DNA of 64,000 bases from Tillus elongatus (Eukaryota; Arthropoda; Insecta; Coleoptera; Cleridae), in the NCBI GenBank assembly GCA_964006375.1, contig OZ023269.1:1860001-1924000 (forward strand), written 5' to 3'. Positions within the stretch are counted from its first letter, which is position 1; each line of letters opens with the position of its first letter. Positions 47,240 to 57,540 of the stretch are shown piece by piece. The notes below the pieces were generated by a model. The model saw only the letters and a list, made by a program, of their open reading frames with translations, searched no databases and had not been told where the DNA came from. Both the position numbers and the translations under genes were made by a program.

Positions 47240-50200
47240 TTATAAGCACAATATTATATCTTCATACTCAGCTGGATATTTATGCTGGCTTTTATTTATT
47301 AAATATTTTATTTCTTCCTTAAAAAATTGCAAATTCAACCAACCGCTACTGTGAGAAGCAAAATCAATCAGCTTTGCCAATATTAACATAATAAAACTGG
47401 CTTTCTTCCCACATTTAAAGCTAAAACTTAGATAATCTTCTAGCTTTGCGTTCGATCCATCAAATGCATTTAGAACTGCAACCGCATATCCTGATATCGC
47501 TGTCATATTGTTGTTGCAGCTAAACAAATGTAGTTTGTCGCCGTTTATGTAATTACATTGCTTACAACTTGGGGTATCACTTAATCCAATTTTAAATAAA
47601 TATGCATCAGTTATAATCACGTCGTTAATAAATTTATAGCATTCACTTTTCATATGATGGTTTAGATTTTTATCAAACACATTTCGATATATAGTTTTCA
47701 GTTTTTGTATTTCTGTCACTCTTTCCTGTTCCCTTTTTACTAGTTCTTTATATATGTTTTTAACATTTATTGTGTCGTTTTTGAGAAGATCTGGATCTAT
47801 GTACGCAGCTTCCATTATAATTCTTTTTAGATGCGGTGCATTTCTAAATAAAGGTGAATTCTTGTCAGGTGGGTTTGCTACTTTGTTTAACATAGAAATA
47901 TAACTGCTATTTGAGTATAATTCCCAGAATCTCAATGTTCTGGCTATCAAAAAGGCATTTGCTTTGGTTAGTGGATCTATTAAACTTAATCCACCCAACT
48001 TTTTCGGCAGTATAATTTGAGCACGTTTTACTCTCCCATATGTTCGTTGCCATATAAAAAACCCACACATCGATATTATACGCTTAGCAACCATTTTTGG
48101 AAGCGGCAAAACCTGGCTGACATACCACATTTTAGACAGTACATAGGTGTTTATAAAAGCCACCCTCTGCAATAAACTAAAATTTCTGTGCCTATTCTGA
48201 TTTGTTATTAAGTAGATATTACTTGTGACTTTGGACCAATTTATTTTTACCATATCTTTAATATTTTTGTTGAAAACGATACCTAATATTTTAACGTTTT
48301 GTTCAAAAGTAAACCATTCATACCTTCTTGTTGTTCCACTTCTATTGTCTGGTCCAATTTTCAGCGCTTTGCATTTTTTTATATTTAATTTCTGTCCGGA
48401 TAGTAGGCAAAATCTATCGATTATTTGTTTGGCTTGTTCTAATTGATTTTCTTGTAAGGTTATTGTGAGATCGTCAGCATACGCACTAATTGCCATATTC
48501 TTTTCTTGCAGCCTCACTATCAAAAGATTAATTGCCAAAGTATACAGCAGCATCGACATAGGGCATCCTTGACGAACTCCCCTATTTACATTATATGGGG
48601 ATGATATCTTGTTTCCATTCTTTATTCTTGTCGTGCTTCCTTCATACAATTTCTTTAGAATATTGATAAAGTATAAACTGAAACCATGTTCCTCTAGGGC
48701 ATACCATAAAAATTTGTGATCTAGACGATCAAAAGCATGATCAAAATCTAATGACACTAAAATTTCTTGAGCCTGTTTCTTGTTTTGTTTAGCAATTTTT
48801 TCTCTAAGTCGAATGACCCCCATTATAATATTATTGTTTGTATTTGAAATACCTGTCTGAGCCTCGGATATTATGTCACCTAAAGATTCGTTGATTCTGC
48901 TCTTTAGAATTTTCATAAACAGTTTATAATCGTAATTTAATAACGACAGTGGTCTGTATTCTTTTATTGTTACTGGATTCGGAGTCTTGGGGATTAGAAT
49001 TTGAACGCTCTCCTTCATTTCGTTTGGAATTTCTCTATTTTGCATCATATTGTTCATGATTTCTGTCATTTCGGTTTTAATTAGCTTCCAAAATTTTAAG
49101 TAAAATTCGCTAGTAATTCCATCAATTCCTGGAGATTTGTTTTTTGGGCTACTTTTCAATGCTAGCTTTATTTCTTGTTCAGTAACCTCTTTGATAAGCT
49201 GCTGATTTGTTTCATCTGTTACTTTTTTATTTGATTTAAATTCATTATTTCTTGCTCGATATGTTTCACCAGTAGAACTCATATTTTCTGAGTAAAGATT
49301 TTCAAAATAATTCTTAATATAATCGTTTATAATACTTGTATCTGTAAGCTCTGCGTCTGCATCATCTTTAAGTGTTTGTATTTCAATATTAGACTTTTTT
49401 ATTTTCATTATATGGAATAAGGATATATTTTCGTTTTGTAACATATATGTATTCTTGACATTAAGTTTCATTTCATCCAACAAAATTTTTTGCTTTTGTA
49501 TAATGAGTGCTCTGTACCTTTTTATTTCTTGGTAGGTTTCACAATTAGGTGTTTTTTCCATTAAGTTTTTCAAACAGCTTTGGTAAAATTCGATCATTTT
49601 TTGTTTCTCTTTAAAAATTCTACATCCTTGCCACTTCAGAAAAGCCTGTAGTTTTGGTTTCGCATACTTAATCCACCAGTCTAAAGTGTTCTTATACTTA
49701 TTTTTGTTTTTAGTCCAGTTAGTCCATTCAATATTCAATAAATCTGAGAGTTCTTCGTTAGTTAGTATATAGTTGTTCAAATTCCACACCGGATTTTTTT
49801 CTACTGGAATGAGATTTCTAGTCATTTTCACTGTAACTTGTACACCACGATGATCGGTGAATGGGGTAGTATGAAGGTCACTTTTTCCAACAAACTGTTT
49901 GCAATTTTCTGTTATATAAATTCTGTCAAGTCTTGTGCCAGTGTTTTGCTGAAAATATGTGTATCCAGGTATTGTTTTGTGATGCAATGTCCACGCGTCT
50001 TCTAGTTTAAAATTTTCAATTATTCTTTTTAGCGTTACGCAAGTATTATTGTAGTTTATGTTAGAACATTGACTGGGGTCAGTTATACAGTTAAAATCCC
50101 CTGCCATAATTATGTATTTACGTGGGTTAGCCAAAAGTATATAAAATTCCTCGCTGAGCAATTTTTCTCTTTGTAATTTATTCTGTGATCCACTTGGCAT

Positions 50201-50518
50201 ATATAAGTTAATGATTTTGTACTCAAAAATATTTACACTAATTCCTCTAGAAGATTCAATTAATATAACATTTTCGTATCTGATATTTTTCCTTATTAAT
50301 ATCGCGGTTCCTCTCATGTTTTCATTGACGTTTACAATAGCACTGTACCCGGAAATAAAGCTAAAGTCAGAAATGGCTACTTCTTGTAAAAGAACTATGT
50401 CTATGTTGTTACGCAATATAAATCTTCTTAACATTGATTTCTTAAGTTCAGAATTAATTGCACAAATATTTATAGTACACACAATATATGAAACACTGTA
50501 GTCTGGATTGCCTGGCAT
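47240..50518 (-). CDS. LINE ORF2: endonuclease and reverse transcriptase, intact
   Basis: A 1,092-residue protein that would nick the target and reverse-transcribe the element's RNA. Residues 1-230 are an AP-type endonuclease with E46 (LLQE), D141/N143 (AGDFN), D198 (RLDRIY) and D222/H223 (TDHRG). The RT spans about 450-800: KSPGIDGITSEFY, YRPLSLLNYDYKLFMKIL, LVSLDFDHAFDRLDH (D591), GVRQGCPMSMLLY and AYADDLTI (Asp 682/683). The C-terminal part ends with a C-x2-C-x8-H-x3-C motif (CKQCNYINGDKLHLFSC, 985-1001), as in L1/Tx1/R2-type proteins. No RNase H. All catalytic residues are present and there is no frameshift or stop. The ATG at 50,518 gives a normal N-terminus before the endonuclease. Confidence 0.97.
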   Translation of the reverse strand: MPGNPDYSVSYIVCTINICAINSELKKSMLRRFILRNNIDIVLLQEVAISDFSFISGYSAIVNVNENMRGTAILIRKNIRYENVILIESSRGISVNIFEYKIINLYMPSGSQNKLQREKLLSEEFYILLANPRKYIIMAGDFNCITDPSQCSNINYNNTCVTLKRIIENFKLEDAWTLHHKTIPGYTYFQQNTGTRLDRIYITENCKQFVGKSDLHTTPFTDHRGVQVTVKMTRNLIPVEKNPVWNLNNYILTNEELSDLLNIEWTNWTKNKNKYKNTLDWWIKYAKPKLQAFLKWQGCRIFKEKQKMIEFYQSCLKNLMEKTPNCETYQEIKRYRALIIQKQKILLDEMKLNVKNTYMLQNENISLFHIMKIKKSNIEIQTLKDDADAELTDTSIINDYIKNYFENLYSENMSSTGETYRARNNEFKSNKKVTDETNQQLIKEVTEQEIKLALKSSPKNKSPGIDGITSEFYLKFWKLIKTEMTEIMNNMMQNREIPNEMKESVQILIPKTPNPVTIKEYRPLSLLNYDYKLFMKILKSRINESLGDIISEAQTGISNTNNNIIMGVIRLREKIAKQNKKQAQEILVSLDFDHAFDRLDHKFLWYALEEHGFSLYFINILKKLYEGSTTRIKNGNKISSPYNVNRGVRQGCPMSMLLYTLAINLLIVRLQEKNMAISAYADDLTITLQENQLEQAKQIIDRFCLLSGQKLNIKKCKALKIGPDNRSGTTRRYEWFTFEQNVKILGIVFNKNIKDMVKINWSKVTSNIYLITNQNRHRNFSLLQRVAFINTYVLSKMWYVSQVLPLPKMVAKRIISMCGFFIWQRTYGRVKRAQIILPKKLGGLSLIDPLTKANAFLIARTLRFWELYSNSSYISMLNKVANPPDKNSPLFRNAPHLKRIIMEAAYIDPDLLKNDTINVKNIYKELVKREQERVTEIQKLKTIYRNVFDKNLNHHMKSECYKFINDVIITDAYLFKIGLSDTPSCKQCNYINGDKLHLFSCNNNMTAISGYAVAVLNAFDGSNAKLEDYLSFSFKCGKKASFIMLILAKLIDFASHSSGWLNLQFFKEEIKYLINKSQHKYPAEYEDIILCL

Positions 50519-50596
50519 ATTAGATATTATGACTGTCTGTTTTTACAGAAGCAATGTTTTTCCGAAATTTGTCTGAAAAATATGAGGATCAATTAA

Positions 50597-51574
50597 TTAA
50601 TAAGATTCGTTACCTTTGTCTTGCTCTTCTAACTGCTCACTATCACTATTATTACTTTTTCTTCTATTTTTTGTCTCTTCCTGAATAGCCATTTTCTTAA
50701 GATTCAATTTTATTGTTGGTACTCTCTTGCTATCTTCTTCACTGGAGCTGGATAAGTCCGTCTTTTTTCTCTTTTTGTCTTCTTTTACTCTACTGTGTTC
50801 TGAAGAATTCTGTTGCATTGGGTTATTTGCTACAGCTGTCACTTTTTCAGTGGTTGCACTGTGCGTTTCTTTGTCATTTTGTTTTTGTACCTGGGGTGCT
50901 TCTACATGTGAAAGTTTAACCATACTGAATTCCTCGCTGTTACTGTGTGTTGCTGGTAAAGGAACTGGAGGTCTTCTTATCTGGTTCATTCTGTTTACGA
51001 TTCTCTTCGGGCAGTCTCTTTTAATGTGATCAGGGTTATCACAGATCATGCAGGTCTTTATTTGGCCCGCATATGTTACCAGAGACGTATAGCCTTGAAT
51101 TTTTAGATATGACGGTATCATCTGCCTCATGGACATGCACACAACTCTTACCCCGCTTTCACATGCATAAAAATCTTCATGGCCTTTCCATTTTTCATTA
51201 CTAATCGTTTTGACTCTCCCATATTCTGATAGTTTTTCTACAATCTTTTGATTATCCAATTCAATTGGAAAATCATATAATCTAACAATTTTGTCATACC
51301 CGTCTTCTGTAACTAGGATCTCGTGTTTATTTCCTTCTTCATCTGTATAGAAAAGACCCTCTTCTTCGCACTTTCTTATTGTTTTCTCAACTAGCAATTT
51401 TGATATTAGCTTTATAAAAATCTTTGCCTGTATATGTTCTATTTGAATGCAAATCACTTGATCACAAGTAAATTTAAGGTTATCCCTGATAAAACGATGT
51501 ATCATAACATGTTGTGGTCTTTTTGTAACATTTCTGAAATCCAAACATAAAGTATTTTCACGCTTTACATTCAT
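50597..51574 (-). CDS. LINE ORF1: nucleic-acid-binding Gag-like protein
   Basis: A 325-residue protein encoded just upstream of ORF2 on the same strand, with a 78-bp gap. ORF1 proteins bind the LINE RNA and form the ribonucleoprotein. Residues ~90-150 (VRLYDFPIELDNQKIVEKLS and following) look like an RRM-type fold region. A single zinc knuckle CMICDNPDHIKRDC (C175, C178, H183, C188; C-x2-C-x4-H-x4-C) follows. The C-terminal third is low-complexity, with Lys-, Ser- and Glu-rich runs (DKKRKKTDLSSSSEEDSKR) that could act as a nuclear localisation signal. Intact frame. How ORF2 is translated (reinitiation or separate start) is not visible. Confidence 0.92.
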   Translation of the reverse strand: MNVKRENTLCLDFRNVTKRPQHVMIHRFIRDNLKFTCDQVICIQIEHIQAKIFIKLISKLLVEKTIRKCEEEGLFYTDEEGNKHEILVTEDGYDKIVRLYDFPIELDNQKIVEKLSEYGRVKTISNEKWKGHEDFYACESGVRVVCMSMRQMIPSYLKIQGYTSLVTYAGQIKTCMICDNPDHIKRDCPKRIVNRMNQIRRPPVPLPATHSNSEEFSMVKLSHVEAPQVQKQNDKETHSATTEKVTAVANNPMQQNSSEHSRVKEDKKRKKTDLSSSSEEDSKRVPTIKLNLKKMAIQEETKNRRKSNNSDSEQLEEQDKGNESY

Positions 51575-51838
51575 TTTATTTTTAACTGATCCTTGTATAT
51601 CACAAAACTTTACAAAACTACTAAATAAATTTTAATCACTTACTGCGAAAAAATTTCTTTATCTTTGGGAGCTTATCAGCGCACGTCTTTATTGTACAGT
51701 CTCCCAAAGTGTACTGAAATATTATCAAAATCTCTTAAATTAATTCACTGTCGACGATTGAAAGTAAATTTGGAAGTGAAATCAGGTAGCTAATAAATAA
51801 AAATAAACAGATAGTGAGATTTTCAAAAATTATTTTAT

Positions 51839-51965
51839 TCATAACAGATGCTTAAATTGACGTCCATTCTGTCTTATACATAGACATCGTCTTAGGAACG
51901 ATCCTATTAGTCTTCTTAGACTGCTTCGTGAAATTTTTTGAGCTGCTGTTCTGATTCTTTGACGT
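51839..51965 (-). pseudogene. C-terminus of a mariner-type transposase
   Basis: The minus strand reads RIRTAAQKISRSSLRRLIGS, then FLRRCLCIRQNGRQFKHLL and a stop. The pattern R-IR-A...R...RC...NG..F.HLL is how mariner-type transposases with this tail end; compare GEHFEHLLH of the intact element. No catalytic part is present. The preceding LINE insertion may have split this copy from the end at 46,526. Confidence 0.75.
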
Positions 51966-51974
51966 TTGAGGAAA

Positions 51975-52180
51975 GTCGAGAATTTAAGAAATAAGTTGTA
52001 AAGATTGTGATCTCAAATACATCGGACAAACAAAAAGATATATTGCAATTAAATTCAAATAATTAAAATACGGGACTATAGATAGAGATCTTCCATCGCC
52101 CGACCTTTTTGGGATAATAATCACCACGTTAATGAGAGGAATCTAAAATTGATTAAAAATGTTAGAAAACCTACCTACCT
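51975..52180 (+). pseudogene. GIY-YIG endonuclease fragment of a Penelope-like element
   Basis: Reads SCKDCDLKYIGQTKRYIAIK followed by a stop. This aligns with GCKDCELKYVGQTKRTIETR of the copy at 45.6 kb. Downstream sequence (KYGTIDR...) continues the domain with deletions. Confidence 0.8.
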
Positions 52181-52211
52181 ATCAAATGACTGCTCATGGG
52201 TAGTGCTGCGA

Positions 52212-52300
<89 letters not shown>

Positions 52301-52364
52301 CTAAATATAGTAGTAATAAATAACATATGAACCTCGCAGCACTTCCCATGAGCAGTCATTTGAT
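52181..52364. repeat. 35-bp inverted repeat around a (TA)n array
   Basis: Arms 52,181-52,215 (ATCAAATGACTGCTCATGGG...) and 52,330-52,364 are inverted copies with one mismatch in 35. Between them lie (TA)n (52,216-52,298) and about 31 bp. Lies inside a Penelope-like copy and could form a long cruciform. Confidence 0.9.
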
Positions 52365-52760
52365 AATTATATTATATAAATACCGACAAAAGCGCGCCCG
52401 AGAGATAATGAAACAATAAAGATATTTCCGACAAACCAGAAGTTCAACAAGTGACCACTAAGCTGTCAACTGGGGCAATAAAAAGAAGTTCAAGAACCTC
52501 CTGGCAATTGAGGATACAATGCATAAAGGATGCGCCTGAGGCTTAAAAGTGCCACCACAGCATATTATGTTGTGGTTCCACTCTCGGTTTCGGTCTTTAC
52601 CTGAAAGTCAATATAAATACATGTAGAAGTAGAAATCAGTTAGAATATTTTCATCCTCTGATGAAATTAACTTTGTTAGCGAAACGATCGTTAGGTCTTT
52701 TAAAATGTGTTGTGGTGATTTGGGTTTTCCAAGTGTACTTATTTTGATATATCACAAGTG
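52365..52760 (+). mobile_element. Penelope-like element tail
   Basis: Continues the fragment at 51,975. Near its end it carries CCTCTGATGAAATTAACTTT, GCGAAACGATCGTTAGGTC and GTGTTGTGGTGATTTGGG, which recur at 2,931, 40,080 and 45,110. Confidence 0.72.
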
Positions 52761-53669
52761 CGTAATAGAGATTGTTTAACTGTAGAAAATAAATATCTGA
52801 ACGTTAATACATGCAGCAAGTTTAAAACGCGGGCGCTTGCAGAAACGTCACTTGTTCCAAAACAAAGGGCTGCCAGTTATACGGTACGCCGAACCTATAG
52901 GATAAACAGTAATTGTTAGCGGTTCTGAGCGTATGTAAGACTGTATTATAGTTTTATTTTACATTTTTCTTGACTCTGCTTCATTAATGTGATAATAGCA
53001 CCGATTTTCAATGGAAAAACGCGCACATTTAACCTTGTTTCTGCGTGACTAGTTGGAGCATATGACGTCACAATAATAGCCGGAGCGTTTATGGTCGTGA
53101 CAAACTTTAAAATAACAAGGATTTTTAAACACGTATAAAATCTTTAAAATCAAATATTTCTTAGTTATTTTTAATTATTGGTATTTACTATAACAATAAG
53201 GTATGAACAAAATGGAAATGGATATGGATTAAATCTTATCATAATAAGCTTATTAGCTTATTATAAAAGGAATAGTAATATATATTTGGTATTGCGTGTT
53301 GAGATGCAGATATTATCAAAATGCAGGATTACCTGGTCACGTGGTAATTATTAAATACTGCCTTTTAGGTTATCTAAGCACAACAGAGTAAAACATATAA
53401 CATTCGAGATTAAGATATCATGTCTTTGAGCTGGACAGAACATGTACAACTTTATATACAGAATTATATGTACTTTCAGTCTTTCAGTTTTGCACGACTC
53501 AGTGAAAGGTCTAATTACTGTAATCCTTTTAATATTTCAACTATAATAGAACGTAAAAATGTTTGTTAGAAAGATTTCTATTTTATAAAATAAAAGAGTT
53601 AATTAAAAATAGAATTACACGTGACTGCGTAAAAAGGGAACCGAAAACATGGAAACAAGATGACATAGA
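52761..53669. other. Unassigned stretch
   Basis: No open frame over 60 codons and no shared repeat recognised. Confidence 0.4.
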
Positions 53670-54600
53670 AAAAGTCTGGACGCTGCAAGTGCATTATGGT
53701 AGGGAATTTTCATAAAAATATTTTTAATAGCAGATATGTCTTTTTTACTGAAAGCGGGCATCAAATATAGCTAAGTTTTTACACGAAATTCTGCTAAAAG
53801 AATACATAAAATTCAAATTATATACCTAATCTGTAATTGAAATTGAAAATAAAATAATTTGTTTGCACGAAAATCGATTAAAAACTTATTTTTGACGAAT
53901 ATCGTTTAAAAAATGTTCAATCCATTGAATAATTTTTCATAAAAAATTCTCAAATGTTTCTTCAAAGAAAATTCATTAAATTCATTTATAAGGAAATTCG
54001 CGATTAAAAGAACATTTTGTACAATAAAACTTGCAGATAAAAAAAAATTGAACAAAAAAAATTGGTCCGATTTTCCTGGCCAACCAACCACTTCAAGTTA
54101 TTTACCCACCTACCAAAATATAATTTTTCACAAAAACTTTTTCCACGACCAAAAAAATTCATGAAAATTTTGAAACAATTTTTCAACAAAAATCCGTAAA
54201 TATTTTGTTATAATAACTTATTAAACATTTGTCATTAATTACCAAAATTTCACAAAAACATCTTACAAAAAACGATTTCTACGAAGCACAAAAACAAATT
54301 CTGCGAAAACTGGCTAAATATCTTTTTACACAAAATTTTGCAAAAAGGATACATAAAATTCAAATCATATGCCTAATCTGTAATTAAAATTGAAAATAAA
54401 ATAATTTGTTTGCACGAAAATCCATCAAAACATAATTTTCGATGCATTTCGTTTAAAAAATTTTCCATTAATTAAATAATGTTCCATGTAAAAATTCGCA
54501 ACTAACGATTCTTAAAAAAAATCATCAAATTTATTTATAAGAAAATTCGCTATTAAAAAAACATTTTGTACAAGAAAATTAACTAATAGAAATAAAAATA
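53670..54600 (-). repeat. Family A end with duplicated block E
   Basis: Starts GGACGCTGCAAGTGCATTAT and TTAATAGCAGATATGTC like copy 10, then two direct copies of block E (about 53,770-54,045 and 54,330-54,590, some 270 bp each) separated by sequence with right-block traces (GGTCCGATTTTCCTGGCCAA). Confidence 0.68.
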
Positions 54601-54639
54601 AATTTAAAAATATTCAAAATCTGATCAAAATACAGAACT

Positions 54640-55030
54640 AGATACTTTTTCTGTGGCTTCACAGAGAAAATTATTTTGCCTGTGGATGCTGTAAAAATTG
54701 AATCCGGTTATAGAGCAGAATACAACCTCTTCTCATGTCACAAAACTCTACGTCTATGTTAACTGTAGCACGGTTTACAACTAGGACAACAACAGGTCCT
54801 ATTAAACTTGAATTAAAAGTCTTAATAGTGCTTATCTTTCATTTTCAACAAAAAGTCGCTAAAAATATATATTGGAATTACACAATCCGATCAGATAACT
54901 TTATAATAGAATCAAAAACGAAGAAAGTGAAGAAAAAAAGTTAAAAAAGAAATTCAGTCAACGCCGAGATTTGAACCTGCGCCCATTCGCTCATCAGACA
55001 GGCATCCTAACCATTACACCACGTAATGCT
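54640..55030 (-). repeat. tRNA-derived SINE-like module, copy d
   Basis: The best-preserved head: the minus strand reads GTGGTGTAATGGTTAGGATG (A box) and GCAGGTTCAAATCTCGGC (B box, about 35 nt later). The tail has TTATCTGATCGGATTGTG, shared with the other copies. Confidence 0.75.
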
Positions 55031-55609
55031 TCTGGCAAACTGCAATAAAGAAAGGTAGATAACCGATAATGGTCTTAAGTTATTTATTTGTAATATGTAA
55101 AGTCTTTATAGGCAGATTTTACAGTTATTTTAACAAATAAGAATAAATCTAGAACATTCTAATACACATTTTGTGCAATATTCTCCACTCATAAACCGCA
55201 ATAGTTACACTAATTTTCACGTTTCAAATCTCCAGTTTGACATTTACAGGAGAAAAATTATAAAATCCTCAAAGTAATCTTTCTGGTACTTTTTGAACCT
55301 TTTGCGCCATGAAAAGATAAACGTTGTCTGTAACGTTTAATAGATTTTGTGTAACACATACAATATTCTGGTATTGCGTCTGCTCTGGCTTTTAGTGGCA
55401 CTAAAACTTTGCTTCATTAAGTGCCTATAACATTTTTTTCTTTCAATGTAGAGACCTAAATTTTGGTGCGGACTTTGGTGTTTACAACATAAACTAGCCT
55501 GCTAAATGTGATTCCAGAAGAAAGCCTAAAATTTTTCCGGAAAAACTGGTCCAAGCCACTTGCAAAAAATTAATTTACTCACGAAATTTGATCATTTTGA
55601 GTTATCGGT

Positions 55610-55612
<3 letters not shown>

Positions 55613-55678
<66 letters not shown>
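55613..55678. repeat. (TA)n microsatellite
   Basis: Perfect TA array directly after a minus-oriented right block. Confidence 0.98.
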
Positions 55679-55683
<5 letters not shown>

Positions 55684-55689
55684 ATAGTA

Positions 55690-56175
55690 GGTGCGGTAAT
55701 AGATGAAATCGGTTACAGAGAAGAAAACGGTCATTTGTGAAGCCAGAGAAGAAGTTTACATATGCATGAAACTGTTTCATCAAATAAGGGCAGTTGGTGT
55801 CGTTTGTACTGAAAAATATACCAGATTACATTTACATAATAATATTAATAAGTGGCCAAGAAACGGTGATTCCTTTTAGTGAATTTTCGTAGAAAATTTT
55901 TTTGCGAATGAGCGCGAACTAGGACCCTTAGCACCTATTCCGGGTCAGTTTCAATTTTTATGTTTTTTAGTTTTCTTTCGAAAAAAATGCTTTATCTCCA
56001 AAAATTAAAAAGCCATGATAACCAAATTTGGGAGGTAGGTTTGCGGTATAAAAAGTAAACTATGCACCAAAATTTAGGTTTTTACGTGACAAGAAAGAAA
56101 AGTTGTAATAAAATATTTGATGCCAGATGATTTCTATGAAAATTCACTACCATAATGCACTTGCTGTGTCCACAC
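55690..56175 (+). repeat. SINE-like tail, then family A copy 16 with deletion
   Basis: 55,720-55,820 resembles the tail of the tRNA-like module (GTGAAGCCAGAGAAGAAG). From 55,876 a left block (GCGCGAACTAGGACCC) is joined directly to mid right block (AGTTTTCTTTCG) with the TA array and the start of the right block deleted. It ends CCATAATGCACTTGCTGTGT. Confidence 0.68.
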
Positions 56176-56759
56176 TTTTTATTGCTTGATACTGGTACAC
56201 CTTTAGGTTATCATACTAAAGAACCATTATTGGAATTTTTACCTATAAGTAACTTTATTAACGATACGAGTATTGTCAACATATTTAAAGTCGTAGGTGT
56301 CACAATTCTTCTCCCACAAGAAATCATGTTTTATGGGTTTTGAACACAGATTACATGAGAGGATCAAAGACATAAATAGGAGAAATTCATTTGGTGTATA
56401 TGTTCATAAAACTACGAAACCTATCAAATTTTACCTTATAAAATTATTTTTAACAGTATTTGAATCAAGTTTATGACTAAAATCACTTCTTTCTCCTTTA
56501 CATTATCTGATCAATCAATTATTACTGTGTAGTAAACTTTCGTGAGATACAATATATAGCTTCCATAAGAGGAGAAAATATATACAATACTAAAAATTCA
56601 TATCTATTCTCAGAGGTGTTATAGATCGCTTGATGTGGGTGTAAGGGCATTCCTGCTTGAGCTTTCTGATTTTTATTGATGTTATACGCACCTATATTCT
56701 TATACAGTTTGTAACTTAGAATATTCAGTTAACCAAATAAAGAAATTATTATTTTCTAG
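56176..56759. other. Unassigned stretch
   Basis: A 62-codon open frame (56,155-56,343) has no recognised motif. Confidence 0.4.
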
Positions 56760-57290
56760 AAAAATGCTAGAATACCTCGATACGAATTGCCGATGATTAA
56801 TACAACTCTATATGCTAATAGCAAACGGTATCCAGTATATTCTTTTTAAGTCGAAATGTTTCATGGTACACATGTCGAAGGGAAGCCCATTTTGAGCCAT
56901 TTTCTCGGTTATGTGTATCATCGACAGTTGTGAGTACAAATTGCTTCATTACCATGAAACATTGCGACTTTTCAAAATAGTATACTGGATACTGCTTGCT
57001 ATTAGCATATACAGTTGTATTTATCATCAGCAATTCTCAACGGAAATTGCTTCATTCACTTTTCACACTAATTTAAGGTCGGAAACTAGAATAAAAACAA
57101 ACAGATCGAAGGGAAGCTCAATTTGAGCCATTTTCTCGGTTATGTTTATCATCGACAGTTGTCAGTAGAAATTGCTTCATTACCATGAAACATTTCAACT
57201 AAAAAAAAATATATACTGGATACCGTTTGCTATTAGCATATACAGTTGCAATTATCATCGGCAATTCGCAACGGAAATTGCTTCATTGAC
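56760..57290. repeat. Compound inverted and direct repeat
   Basis: A block B (ACTGGATACCGTTTGCTATTAGC to GGCAATTC) occurs inverted at about 56,785-56,865 and direct at about 56,985-57,035 and 57,215-57,270. A block A (GAGCCATTTTCTCGGTTATG to CATTACCATGAAACATT) occurs at about 56,894-56,965 and 57,124-57,195. The order is inverted-B, A, B, A, B. No coding content. Confidence 0.85.
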
Positions 57291-57535
57291 TTAACTCAAG
57301 TGATTCATTCACCTCACTGTCCGGGAAATTTGGGTCTTTAACGTGCCCAACATCGCATGGGCACGGGACCGACGGCTTTACGCCCCCTGGGAAGGGCGGA
57401 ACGTGCAGATTACCTTGCTCAATCAGAATGGCACAACCTCTGTTGATGTTACTGATGTACTTAAAAAGGGAGGAGAGGGTACCCTTGGGTCCAGAGGTCC
57501 ACGTTTTTCCCTGGACCACCATGGCTGAAAATTAA
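57283..57535 (-). repeat. tRNA-derived SINE, family 2, copy 1 (diverged)
   Basis: The minus strand has a tRNA-like head (CATGGTGGTCCAGGG...), then CTCTGGACCCAAGGGTAC, and a central part GTAAAGCCGTCGGTCCCGTG followed by GCACGTTAAAGACC. The same organisation is found in the copy at 59.6-60.0 kb. Confidence 0.7.
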
Positions 57536-57540
57536 CTTTT

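Larger units (their letters stand above)
46928..51716 (-). mobile_element. Full-length L1/Tx1-like non-LTR retrotransposon
   Basis: A 4,789-bp unit on the minus strand: 5' UTR (51,575-51,716) starting CAGTACACTTTGGGAGACTG, ORF1, a 78-bp gap, ORF2, and a 3' UTR with AATAAA (46,944-46,949) and a final A-run. The 9-bp AAATATTAT stands on both sides (46,919-46,927 and 51,717-51,725) as a likely target duplication. The 5' UTR can fold a stem CTTTGGGAG/CTCCCAAAG. Both frames are intact, so it may still be active. Confidence 0.93.
54640..55679 (-). repeat. Family A copy 15 with tRNA-like module
   Basis: Homologous to 40,735-41,650, with the module at 54,640-55,030 and right block to GAGTTATCGGTGTGA at 55,600. 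Ends in (TA)n at 55,613-55,678. The left block is missing after the array. Confidence 0.7.

Noticed and set aside
54950..55025. Possible tRNA gene on the minus strand
   Set aside because: A and B boxes are good, but no standard cloverleaf forms and four copies share a downstream tail, as expected of a SINE.
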